Source: Oceanospirillum sp048265165
Lineage (GTDB): Bacteria; Pseudomonadota; Gammaproteobacteria; Pseudomonadales; Halomonadaceae
Direction of reading: 5' to 3'
Assembly (NCBI RefSeq): GCF_048265165.1
Contig: NZ_JBLXCD010000001.1
Span: forward strand, 186,001-250,000
DNA length: 64,000 nt
Of the stretch, positions 1 to 7,742 are shown piece after piece. Positions within the stretch are counted from its first letter, which is position 1. Every line of letters starts with the position of its first letter. The position numbers and the translations under genes are program-made. The notes beneath the pieces are model-generated. The model was not told where the DNA came from, did not search any database, and saw only the letters and a program-made list of their open reading frames with translations.

Positions 1-495
1 GTGGATATCGCCATTCGGGGTGGGTATGTACCGGATGAGCGGGTTGTTGCAGTGAAACTCCGGGATAACCGTTTTATTCTGGCGGGCTCACCTGCTTATC
101 TTGAGCGGGAGGGAATGCCTGCGCATGCGCAGGATCTTAAAGAGCATAAAGGCCTGTTTTATCGGGCACCCATTGGCATCCTGCCCTGGATCAGCATGAT
201 CAACGATGAATGGCAGGATGTTTCACCCCATAAAGTTGCGGTCAGTAATGCTGGCCGCTGGCTGGTTGACAAGGCAAGTAAGGGTGACGGGCTGTTGATG
301 CTGCCCCGTTGGGCATTGCAAAGTGCTCTGGATCGTGGCGCACTGCTGGAAATACCGCTTAACCCCGCCGTAGCCGTGACCCGAAGTGAGAAGTTAGGTA
401 TCTATCTCTTGTATGCCCAAAACCGTTATCAGGTGCCTAAGGTTAAAGCAGCGGTGGATTTTCTTGTGACGCGACTGTCTGACCACCCTGGTTGA
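1..495 (+). CDS. LysR-family regulator, C-terminal part only
   Basis: This is the effector-binding half of a LysR-type transcriptional regulator whose DNA-binding N terminus lies before the window. The 164 visible residues match the second half of a LysR substrate domain. They open with DIAIRGGY, the usual D-[IV]-[AV]-I-R strand, continue through FILAGSPAYL, and include the late helix GDGLLMLPRWAL and a C-terminal YLLYAQNRYQVPKVKAAVDFL segment, typical of regulators related to the GcvA/DsdC branch. The GTG at position 1 is unlikely to be the real start, because the frame simply enters from outside. The target cannot be told. A strong terminator follows. Confidence 0.85.
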   Translation: MDIAIRGGYVPDERVVAVKLRDNRFILAGSPAYLEREGMPAHAQDLKEHKGLFYRAPIGILPWISMINDEWQDVSPHKVAVSNAGRWLVDKASKGDGLLMLPRWALQSALDRGALLEIPLNPAVAVTRSEKLGIYLLYAQNRYQVPKVKAAVDFLVTRLSDHPG

Positions 496-592
496 GAGCT
501 GCGTCAGATATCACTGACAATATGCAGCAGAGCTGATGTTTTGTATTAGATGTCAGGTGTGGTTTAGATAACGAGTACGGGTTAGGCATGAT

Positions 593-629
593 AAAAAAAG
601 GCTGCGATCCTCAAGGAGGCAGCCTTTTT
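593..629. terminator. Bidirectional Rho-independent terminator
   Basis: GGCTGC (600-605) pairs with GCAGCC (619-624). The stem is flanked by seven A on the left and five T on the right, so it can serve both the LysR gene (+) and the converging thioesterase gene (-). Confidence 0.85.
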
Positions 630-666
630 GTCTGACTTTGCCTGAAGCGACACTAAGCACCAGGCA

Positions 667-1086
667 TTAAAGCGTGAACTCCTCTACTGCGTAGTCTGGT
701 AGCTGGTTTTTCTCCGGGACGGGTGTCGAGTTGCCATCATCGTCCAGAGCAACAAACTTAAAGATCGCCTCGGTGACTTTCTCCCGCAAGCCGATCTGAC
801 CACGACGTACCCAAGCCTCAACGTGAATTTTCATCGAAGTTTTGCCCACTTCAGCAACATCGGTATAAACCCCCAGAATATCGCCTACTTTAACCGGACG
901 GATAAAACTCATTCCCTCTACCGCAACGGTAACAACACGCTGCTGAGCACGCTGACTGGCACAGATACCGGCTGCAATATCCATCTGAGCCAAAACCCAA
1001 CCACCAAAAATATCACCGGAGGGGTTGGTATCCGCCGGCATCGCCATGGTACGGGTCGTTAAGCGACCTTTAGTTTCTTGTGTCAT
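667..1086 (-). CDS. yciA: YciA-type acyl-CoA thioesterase (hotdog fold)
   Basis: Hydrolyses acyl-CoA thioesters in the cytoplasm; YciA enzymes accept a broad range of short to long acyl-CoAs. The 139 residues are one hotdog domain. The N-terminal TMAMPADTNPSGDIFGGWVLAQMD segment contains the conserved N-P-x-G-[DT]-[IM]-F-G-G active-site region with its catalytic Asp. A VEGMSFIRPVKVGD strand follows, as in the acyl-CoA hydrolase family. Length matches E. coli YciA (about 132 aa). The start has an upstream AGGGAACGTTT ribosome site. It is transcribed alone and converges on the preceding regulator. Confidence 0.9.
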   Translation of the reverse strand: MTQETKGRLTTRTMAMPADTNPSGDIFGGWVLAQMDIAAGICASQRAQQRVVTVAVEGMSFIRPVKVGDILGVYTDVAEVGKTSMKIHVEAWVRRGQIGLREKVTEAIFKFVALDDDGNSTPVPEKNQLPDYAVEEFTL

Positions 1087-1317
1087 AAACGTTCCCTAAC
1101 CTAAATCACTGCGTTATTACGCATCATATCTGTAATGATCCGATTGTAACCTAGGAAAATATGAAAAACCGGATGGCTGTAGTGTTTATTACTGAAAAAG
1201 TCCGGGTAAGGCAGTGCCAGTTGCAAGCATCTTGACTTAAGGTTTCTTTAAGCTTTGCGGGTGATACTGCTTCGCAATAACGCAAACCTTGGAACTCATA
1301 AAGTGGGGCGAACTATT

Positions 1318-2004
1318 ATGATACGGAAACGACTGAGTTGGATTTCAGTGAGCTTTGTTGCTCTGATCGTTTTATTTGTTGCTTGGCCGGAACTTGACCT
1401 GATAATAAGTGATGTTTTTTTTGATGAGACCTCCCGTAGTTTTCCTGCCAACCGTGAAAGCTGGGTCAGGTTTGTCTATGTTGCTTTCAAAGATATGCCG
1501 CTGTTTCTTGTGCCTGCCCTGATAATAGCAACTGCGCTTTCCTGGCTGCGTTTTGCGCCGGTAAAGTTACGCGCCAGACGCCATAAACTACTTTTTTTAA
1601 TGCTCTTCCTTCTGATTGGCCCCGGTCTGTTAGTTCATGCTGGTTTTAAAAATAATTGGGACAGAGCAAGGCCCCGGGATATTGTAGTGTTTGGGGGCGA
1701 GCAGCACTTTACGCCGGCCTGGGTCATCAGTGATCAATGCGAGAAAAATTGTTCATTTACCAGTGGCCATGCAGCAATGGGGTTTGCCTTTATTGCGCTG
1801 GCCTGGGTCTGGGAGTGGCAACTCGGGCTACTTTTGGGGGTGGTATTAGGTTTGTTTGTGGGAGAAGTACGGGTAATGCAAGGAGGGCATTTTTTGAGTG
1901 ATGTTATCTTCTCCGGCTATATCTGTTATTTCACAGCCTGGCTGCTGGCGAGAATCATTTTGCCGGTGGATCAGAACCGGCAGCTTTCAACGCAAAGCCA
2001 CTGA
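1318..2004 (+). CDS. PAP2-family membrane phosphatase
   Basis: An integral membrane phosphatase of the PAP2 superfamily (undecaprenyl-pyrophosphate, phosphatidylglycerophosphate or lipid A phosphatase class; substrate not resolvable). The three signature motifs are present: K-x6-RP as KNNWDRARP, the SGH motif as CSFTSGHAAMGF, and R-x5-H-x3-D as RVMQGGHFLSD. About six hydrophobic segments are visible. The chosen ATG at 1318 gives 228 residues and starts MIRKRL just before the first membrane helix. A TTG at 1255 in the same frame would add 21 polar residues and looks less likely. A CEKNC pair precedes SGH, possibly a disulfide. The intergenic stretch before it contains no visible gene. Confidence 0.85.
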   Translation: MIRKRLSWISVSFVALIVLFVAWPELDLIISDVFFDETSRSFPANRESWVRFVYVAFKDMPLFLVPALIIATALSWLRFAPVKLRARRHKLLFLMLFLLIGPGLLVHAGFKNNWDRARPRDIVVFGGEQHFTPAWVISDQCEKNCSFTSGHAAMGFAFIALAWVWEWQLGLLLGVVLGLFVGEVRVMQGGHFLSDVIFSGYICYFTAWLLARIILPVDQNRQLSTQSH

Positions 2005-2032
2005 CTCTGGTCAGTGACTTATCTGTGTCGGT

Positions 2033-2515
2033 TTAAAGCATCAGGCTGATCACGGCGGTCAGTTTTTCCAGCCAGTGTTGGTCGGTCTCATCAAAACTAT
2101 TCAGCTGATCACTGTCGATATCCAGTACCCAGGCCACGCCGCCGCGATGAAAAATCGGCAGAACAATCTCTGATTTAGACTCACTGGCACAGGCAATATG
2201 ACCGGGAAACTCATCCACATTAGGGACAATCAGTGTTTTTCGCTGCTCAAGAACAGCCCCGCAGACACCTTTGCCTTTAGGGATGCGTGTACAGGCAACA
2301 GGGCCTTGGAAAGGGCCTAATACCAGCATATCCGGGGTCTTTGCCCGATAAAAACCAACCCAGAAAAATCCCATCGCCTGCTTGAGCGCCGCACTGATAT
2401 TCGCAAGATTTGCGATGACATCGTCTTCGGCACTGACCAGAGCTTCAATTTGTGGTAACAGGCTTTGGTACTTTTGGGCTTTATTTCCTTCGATTATGGA
2501 GATCTGTTCTGACAT
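2033..2515 (-). CDS. msrC: Free methionine-(R)-sulfoxide reductase (GAF domain)
   Basis: Reduces free methionine-(R)-sulfoxide, part of oxidative damage repair in the cytoplasm. The 160 residues form a single GAF domain. Cys75, Cys85 and Cys109 have the same spacing (10 and 24 residues) as the three redox cysteines of E. coli fRMsr (Cys84, Cys94, Cys118). Cys109 sits in IACASESKSEIVLP, the catalytic region of the family. It converges on the PAP2 gene with 28 bases between stops. Start follows a weak ribosome site. Identification is firm because of the complete cysteine pattern. Confidence 0.93.
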   Translation of the reverse strand: MSEQISIIEGNKAQKYQSLLPQIEALVSAEDDVIANLANISAALKQAMGFFWVGFYRAKTPDMLVLGPFQGPVACTRIPKGKGVCGAVLEQRKTLIVPNVDEFPGHIACASESKSEIVLPIFHRGGVAWVLDIDSDQLNSFDETDQHWLEKLTAVISLML

Positions 2516-2703
2516 ATACGGTTGAATCCTTACTTGCGGTGGTATCTTAAGCCCTTAATTACGTGCTGCCTGGTAAAGAAATTCAGATGTCTAATCTAAG
2601 GTCTTAAGATTAAAGTCGTAGAAAAAACTGAATACAGAATAGTGTTTGCTGCGTATATCGACAAGTAGGTATCTGAGAATCAAAGGTTGAATGAGGCTGT
2701 TAT

Positions 2704-3402
2704 ATGCGACTGATAAGTCACTGTTTTGTAAACCGGGCACCCGGTTTTTCCGGTGTTTTCCCAAGGGTGTTCACTTTTATTGTAAGTCTGCTGATGGCAG
2801 CTATGGTGGCTGAACGTGCTCAGGCTGAGTCTTCATTACGCTTTACACCGGATCAGATTATAGGCTGGCAGGCAAAAGAGTTTGAAGGTCACACCGCATA
2901 TCAGCTGAAACAGGTATCGGAAAATAACGTTGTACAGGCCCTGAGTCAGGGGACGGCTTCGGGTTTGTTTTATGAAACAGAGATTGATCTGAATAAAACG
3001 CCCTATCTGAGCTGGCGCTGGAAGGTCACTCAGTTGCCGGAGCTGGGAGATGAAAAGATCAAGTCCGGCGATGACTTTGCCGCCCGGGTTTATATTGTCG
3101 TCAATGACGGCTGGACATTTCTCAGTACCAAAGCGATCAGTTATGTCTGGTCTGCGAAATCCCCGGAGGGTGATGAGTGGGCGAACCCTTTTACCGGAAG
3201 TAGTGCGATGATGGTTTCAGTCAGGCAGCAGGAAGCCGGTGAGGGCTGGTACACTGAAAAACGCAACCTGAAAGCAGACCTGAAACGTCTGTTTGGTAAA
3301 GAGATTGAAACCGTTAAAGCTGTGGCGATTATGACGGATACCGACAACTCTCAAAGCTCAGCAGAAGCCTGGTACGGTGATCTGGTGTTTTCTGCTCAAT
3401 GA
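2704..3402 (+). CDS. DUF3047 family secreted protein
   Basis: A 232-residue protein of the DUF3047 family, whose function is unknown. An N-terminal signal peptide is visible: a basic start, hydrophobic FTFIVSLLMAAMVAE, and a likely cut after RAQA. The mature part has the family features: an aromatic YLSWRWKV strand, a DDFAARVYIVV strand, and the terminal MTDTDNSQSSAEAWYGDLVFS block. A GAGG site lies seven bases before the ATG. A sugar-binding-like beta-sandwich is plausible but unproven. Its last codons overlap the converging DUF2256 gene by seven bases. Confidence 0.88.
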   Translation: MRLISHCFVNRAPGFSGVFPRVFTFIVSLLMAAMVAERAQAESSLRFTPDQIIGWQAKEFEGHTAYQLKQVSENNVVQALSQGTASGLFYETEIDLNKTPYLSWRWKVTQLPELGDEKIKSGDDFAARVYIVVNDGWTFLSTKAISYVWSAKSPEGDEWANPFTGSSAMMVSVRQQEAGEGWYTEKRNLKADLKRLFGKEIETVKAVAIMTDTDNSQSSAEAWYGDLVFSAQ

Positions 3403-3551
3403 TCTGACCTTGCTGTTTTGGTTGACCGGCAATATCGGGAGCAGTAGCGTACCTGCTCCCAATCTTTTGCCCATTTCTTGCGCCACTTAAAGTTGCGGTT
3501 ACAAGTCAGGCAGGTCTTCTCCGGCAGAAAATTTTTCCTATGGCCTTTCAT
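3396..3551 (-). CDS. DUF2256 small zinc-finger-like protein
   Basis: A 51-residue basic protein. It carries CxxC (Cys14, Cys17: TCLTCNRNF) and CxxxC (Cys37, Cys41: RYCSRYC), separated by a Lys/Trp-rich stretch KWRKKWAKDW. This is the DUF2256 pattern, often annotated as a zinc-ribbon-like protein of unknown function. The start has a strong AGGAGGTG ribosome site. The stop lies only 24 bases before the stop of the photolyase-like gene upstream on the same strand, so the two are probably co-transcribed. In other gammaproteobacteria DUF2256 genes are commonly neighbours of cryptochrome/photolyase-related genes, which fits. Its 3' end overlaps the DUF3047 gene by seven bases. Confidence 0.85.
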   Translation of the reverse strand: MKGHRKNFLPEKTCLTCNRNFKWRKKWAKDWEQVRYCSRYCRSTKTARSDH

Positions 3552-3575
3552 CTACACCTCCTGAAAAAAGCCGAT

Positions 3576-5123
3576 TCAGACGGCCTCGCCCTTGTCCAGC
3601 TTGCCGAGAAAGCTGTCGGCCTGCATACGGATCGCTCCGATCTGGTTCTCGCTCATGCGCTCCAGATTTTTGTAAACCAGTGCCATGCGGGGGTTGCCTT
3701 TTAATGCCTGACGGTTACGGTCGAGAAAACGCCAGTACAGATAGTTAAACGGACAGGCGTTACTACCGGTTTTCTCCTTCACTTTATAATGGCAATGTTT
3801 GCAATAATCCGACATGCGATTGATATAGGCTCCGCCTGCAGCATAGGGCTTACTGGCCAGATAACCCGCGTCGGCAAACAGAATCATGCCGGAAACATTG
3901 GGCAGCTCGACCCATTCAATCGCATCGGCGTATACCAGTAGATACCAGTCGTTCACTTCTTTGGGGGACAGGCCGGAGAGCAGGGCAAAATTACCCAGTA
4001 CCATTAAGCGCTGAATATGATGGGCGTAGGCGTGTTCTTTGGTTTGCTGCACGCACTGGCTGATACAGTTCATGCGGGTTTTCCCGCTCCAGTAAAACTC
4101 TGGCAGGGCACGATCTGCCTGCAGAAAGTTCTCATGCTTGTAATTGGGCATCTTCAGCCAGTAAAGGCCGCGCACAAACTCCCGCCAGCCCAGAATCTGT
4201 CGGATAAAGCCTTCAACGGCACTCAACGGTGCTTTGTCCTCCTGCCAGGCTTTTTCAGCTGCCCGAATCGCTTCCATCGGGCTTAATAATCCAATATTCA
4301 GGTAGAGGCCGATGTGACTGTGAAACAGCCAGGGCTGATCCTGCTTCATGGCGTCCTGGTAGTCGCCAAACAGAGGCAGGCGCTGCTCAATAAAGTGACT
4401 CAGTACCTGCAGTGCCTGCGTCCGGGTGACCGCATAATGGAAGTCTGCCAGTGCCCCAAAGTTTGAAGGAAATCTCTCGCCAACCATTTTGATGACCTGG
4501 CGGGTAATGGCATCGGGCTTGAAGCCCAGTGGCATGGGTGGTGTCAGATTCGCAGGCAGTGCCTTCCTGTTGTCCTTATCATAATTCCATTGGCCACCGA
4601 CCGGTGCCCCATCTTGCATCAGAATATTGAGGTTTTTGCGTATTTGACGATAGAAAAGCTCCATACGCAGCTGTTTGCGCCCTTTTGCCCAGTCCGAAAA
4701 CTGCTTTTGGGTGGTCAGAAAGCGGTGATCCGGGCGTATCTCCAGAGGTATTTTCAGTACAGCTTTAAGTTGTTTTAACTGTTGAAGTACGCGGTATTCT
4801 CCGGGATGTGTCACCACAATCTTTTTAAAAGAGGGCATACCGGCAGAGGGTGTGTTGAGTACTCTTTCTATGGCATCTGAAAAGCTGTCTAACGCCTCAT
4901 CTAGATTGAAGTAATGGACGTTGACACCCTTTCTTTGCAATTGCTGAGCAAAGTGGCGCATGGCTGACAGGAAAAATACGAGTTTCTTTTTGTGGTGCGG
5001 AACATAAGTCGTTTCTTCAACCAGTTCGCACATCAGCACACAGTCGTCAGTAGGGTTGAGATCCTGCAGGCTGGTGATGTTTTCGCTGAGTTGGTCACCG
5101 AGTATCAGTCTTAGTGTTGCCAC
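3576..5123 (-). CDS. phrB: Iron-sulfur (6-4) photolyase-like protein (FeS-BCP)
   Basis: A flavin protein of the bacterial iron-sulfur cryptochrome/photolyase group, whose characterised members repair (6-4) photoproducts with light. The N-terminal domain begins ATLRLILGDQL, the photolyase-related Rossmann start. Cys353, Cys441, Cys444 and Cys457 have exactly the spacing (88, 3, 13) of the four cluster ligands of Agrobacterium PhrB (350, 438, 441, 454). The C-terminal domain holds the FAD-pocket-like GFIRQILGWREFVRG. The start chosen is GTG at 5123 (515 aa), six bases after AGGAGG. The ATG at 5261 would add 46 basic residues with no family match and would overlap the divergent protease gene. 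Activity (photolyase or signalling cryptochrome) cannot be decided from sequence. Confidence 0.9.
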   Translation of the reverse strand: MATLRLILGDQLSENITSLQDLNPTDDCVLMCELVEETTYVPHHKKKLVFFLSAMRHFAQQLQRKGVNVHYFNLDEALDSFSDAIERVLNTPSAGMPSFKKIVVTHPGEYRVLQQLKQLKAVLKIPLEIRPDHRFLTTQKQFSDWAKGRKQLRMELFYRQIRKNLNILMQDGAPVGGQWNYDKDNRKALPANLTPPMPLGFKPDAITRQVIKMVGERFPSNFGALADFHYAVTRTQALQVLSHFIEQRLPLFGDYQDAMKQDQPWLFHSHIGLYLNIGLLSPMEAIRAAEKAWQEDKAPLSAVEGFIRQILGWREFVRGLYWLKMPNYKHENFLQADRALPEFYWSGKTRMNCISQCVQQTKEHAYAHHIQRLMVLGNFALLSGLSPKEVNDWYLLVYADAIEWVELPNVSGMILFADAGYLASKPYAAGGAYINRMSDYCKHCHYKVKEKTGSNACPFNYLYWRFLDRNRQALKGNPRMALVYKNLERMSENQIGAIRMQADSFLGKLDKGEAV

Positions 5124-5241
5124 GGCATACCTCCTGGGCTGTTTCGACGTGTTATTTCTACGCAATCGATGCCTGTATGGTTCTTTGGCTGGGCTTTCAG
5201 GCATAATAGCAACAATTTTAAGCGTTTGATTTTTAACGGGG

Positions 5242-6336
5242 ATGATCTTGGAACTACTCAATATTGATTGCCTGGGACAGCCGTTGCGGCTGGAGGCCTC
5301 TATGGCGGGTTGGCAGGTGCTTTACTGGGGCGGCCAGCCTGTTGCAGGTAAAAATGCCGACGGTAACGCAGAAGGGGATTTTAACCTGAGTTTTCAGCTG
5401 ACGGATGGCCGTACTGGTGAAACAATTCCCTGTGAGCTTCGTTTTTCACTGGGTTGGCAGCCGTTTCATTTTGATTATCAACTGAAAATTGCCGATGAGC
5501 TTCTGACCGATGGTGAGCGCACGGTAAAAGATATTGAGCGCCAGCAGCCGGTGGTTGAGCCTAAAGTACCCCGCCAGTTCAGCATGGTAGGGCTGTTATC
5601 TCTGGGCATGAAGCTGCTGAAAAGCGCTAAGGTGATTAAGGTTGTGTTGGCGGGTGCCAGTCTGGCGGCCTATTCCTGGCTGTTTTCGCTGGAGTTTGCC
5701 CTGAGCCTGATCGCCTGTCTTGTGGTGCATGAATACGGCCATATCCGGGCGATGCAGCACTTTGGTATGAAAACCAAAGGGATCTATCTGATTCCGTTTA
5801 TGGGTGGTCTGGCCCTGGGGGATGCCAAAATCAATACCCGCTGGCAGGATGTGGTGATCTCGCTGATGGGGCCATTCTTTGGCTTGGGTATGTCGCTGCT
5901 GGCACTGATCGCCTATTGGATCACCGGTAATATTTTCTTTGCCGGTATCGCCGCCTTTAACAGCTTGCTGAACCTGTTTAACCTACTGCCGATTCTGCCA
6001 CTGGATGGCGGCCATGTGCTGAAAAGTATCAGTTTCTCCATGAACTCCATTGCCGGGTTGCTGCTGTGTGGTGCCGGAGCGGGTCTGGGGGTTCTGATCA
6101 GTTACAGCTTTGGCCTGGCCCTGCTGGGTTTTCTGCTATTGATCGGCACCGGTGAAATCTTTTTTGAATGGAAGCAGCGTCACCAAAGCCATCTGCTGCC
6201 GCTGGATCGTTACGGTCAGATCTTCTCTGCCATCTGGTATGTGGTGACCGTGGCGGGCTTCTGCGCGGTGATGATCTATTTGGCGGGTACAGGGGATGAT
6301 CTGCTGGCGCTGCCGCTCAAAATTCTGAATTCATAG
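5242..6336 (+). CDS. Site-2 protease family (M50) membrane metalloprotease
   Basis: An intramembrane zinc protease of the M50 family. The zinc motif HEYGH is at residues 163-167 inside a hydrophobic helix. The third ligand motif LPLDGGH (Asp255) follows about 90 residues later, preceded by the FNLLNLFNLLP helix typical of the family. About six membrane segments occupy residues 135-364. The first 110 residues are a soluble domain I do not recognise. The gene is 364 codons, divergent from the photolyase-like gene with 118 bases between starts. It is not the RseP type, since no PDZ domain is visible. Substrate unknown. Confidence 0.85.
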   Translation: MILELLNIDCLGQPLRLEASMAGWQVLYWGGQPVAGKNADGNAEGDFNLSFQLTDGRTGETIPCELRFSLGWQPFHFDYQLKIADELLTDGERTVKDIERQQPVVEPKVPRQFSMVGLLSLGMKLLKSAKVIKVVLAGASLAAYSWLFSLEFALSLIACLVVHEYGHIRAMQHFGMKTKGIYLIPFMGGLALGDAKINTRWQDVVISLMGPFFGLGMSLLALIAYWITGNIFFAGIAAFNSLLNLFNLLPILPLDGGHVLKSISFSMNSIAGLLLCGAGAGLGVLISYSFGLALLGFLLLIGTGEIFFEWKQRHQSHLLPLDRYGQIFSAIWYVVTVAGFCAVMIYLAGTGDDLLALPLKILNS

Positions 6337-6447
6337 ACTGTTACGGTTCCAGCTAGGGCAGTGTCGCTATTTTCTCTTCCGACAGGAAGTGACGCTGTCT
6401 GATCCATTACGTAAACTGTTTATATGACCCCGTTTTGAGTAAAACAG

Positions 6448-7455
6448 ATGGCCTACGAACCACCTTTTTCGATCTCAGCAACTACGCTCAATCTGATCGC
6501 TTCAATCAGTGAGCAGTTAGGGCGTCTGTCTGCTTTGACTGAACAGGCACAGGCATTGCGATTACGCCGTGCAAATCAGATCCGCACAATTCAGGGTTCA
6601 TTGGCCATTGAAGGTAACACCCTTACGGTTGAACAGATAACAGCAGTGTTAGAAGGTAAGCCGGTTATAGCGCCTCAGAAAGAAGTGCAGGAAGTTAAGA
6701 ATGCATTGGCGGTCTATGAGCGGTTTGAGCATTGGCTACCTGGTCGGGAAGCGGACATGCTGGAAGCCCATCGTATTCTGATGATGGGGTTGGTCGATGG
6801 CGAGGGGAACTACCGAAGCGGCGGTGTTGGCGTGATGAGTGGCTCAGAGGTGGTGCATATGGCACCTCCGGCTAATCAGGTGCCAAGATTGATGTCAGAT
6901 CTGTTTGATTGGCTTGGCTGTACGGAACATCATCCACTGATCGCCAGTGTTGTTTTTCACTACGAGTTTGAGTTTATTCACCCCTTTGCAGATGGTAACG
7001 GGCGTATGGGGCGCTTGTGGCAAAGTCTGATTCTGGCTTGTTGGAATCCACTGTTTGCTAACCTGCCAATTGAGAGCCTTGTGCATCAGCATCAGGCTGA
7101 ATACTATCAGGCGATTGGCCGAAGTACTCAGCTAACGGACGGCGCTCCGTTTATTGAGTTTATGCTGCAGGTGATCGATGAAACCCTGAAAGAGCAGCTG
7201 AACCCGCAAGTTACCCCGCAAGTTACCCCGCAAGTTACCCCGCAAGTTGTACTTGATATTCTGTCGCGTTACTCAGGGCTTGATAATTACTGCCTGAAGC
7301 CACGTTCTCGGCAGGAACTGCAGGATTTCTGCGGTTTAAAAGACAGGGAGAACTTCCGGAAAAGTGTGCTTAAACCCTTGTTAGATGCGGGTTGGCTGTA
7401 TTTGGAGATCCCTGATAAGCCAAGAAGCTCCAAGCAACGGTATTATTGCCTGTAG
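6448..7455 (+). CDS. Fic-domain protein (predicted AMP-transferase) with C-terminal winged helix
   Basis: Fic proteins transfer AMP (or other nucleotides) from a nucleotide cofactor to target hydroxyls. The active-site loop HPFADGNGRMGR is complete at residues 178-189, with the catalytic His178. An N-terminal inhibitory helix of class II is present: SLAIEGN at residues 51-57 fits (S/T)xxxE(G/N), with Glu55 predicted to block the nucleotide gamma-phosphate site, so the protein should be auto-inhibited. Residues 253-267 are a PQVT repeat linker. The last 65 residues resemble a winged-helix domain (SRQELQDFCGLKDRENFRK). No antitoxin-like partner is adjacent. The ribosome site is weak. Target unknown. 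Confidence 0.9.
   Translation: MAYEPPFSISATTLNLIASISEQLGRLSALTEQAQALRLRRANQIRTIQGSLAIEGNTLTVEQITAVLEGKPVIAPQKEVQEVKNALAVYERFEHWLPGREADMLEAHRILMMGLVDGEGNYRSGGVGVMSGSEVVHMAPPANQVPRLMSDLFDWLGCTEHHPLIASVVFHYEFEFIHPFADGNGRMGRLWQSLILACWNPLFANLPIESLVHQHQAEYYQAIGRSTQLTDGAPFIEFMLQVIDETLKEQLNPQVTPQVTPQVTPQVVLDILSRYSGLDNYCLKPRSRQELQDFCGLKDRENFRKSVLKPLLDAGWLYLEIPDKPRSSKQRYYCL
7204..7248 (+). repeat. 12-bp tandem repeat coding PQVT inside the Fic gene
   Basis: CCGCAAGTTACC occurs three times in full and once cut after nine bases, with no mismatches. Each unit is one in-frame PQVT, so gain or loss of copies changes only linker length between the Fic and winged-helix domains. Confidence 0.95.
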
Positions 7456-7473
7456 TCGAGCAGGAGGATAGTT

Positions 7474-7683
7474 ATGCAGCAACCCATCACCGGCTACCAT
7501 ACCGACGACGAAGGCCATTGGGTGGCTCAGCTGGCCTGCGGCCATAATCAACATGTACGCCACAATCCGCCCTGGCAGGAACGTCCCTGGGTGATAACAC
7601 CGGAAGGGCGCAAAGATATGTTAGGCTCACGACTTGAGTGTAAAAAATGTGATCAGGGCGCGCCTATGGATGAGCGCCCCTGA
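7474..7683 (+). CDS. DUF3565 family small protein
   Basis: A 69-residue protein of the DUF3565 family, function unknown. It has the family's opening ITGYHTDDEGHWVAQLACGHNQHVRHNPPW and a C-terminal CKKC (with an additional ACGH upstream), so a bound metal is plausible. It starts with a strong AGGAGG site, 18 bases after the Fic stop, and may be translated from the same transcript. A short CCCTACGGG hairpin without a long T tract follows before recQ. Confidence 0.88.
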   Translation: MQQPITGYHTDDEGHWVAQLACGHNQHVRHNPPWQERPWVITPEGRKDMLGSRLECKKCDQGAPMDERP

Positions 7684-7742
7684 ATCTTCTTGATTTTCCA
7701 GCCCTACGGGCTCTCCATTCATATTAATAACAGGGAGTGTTT

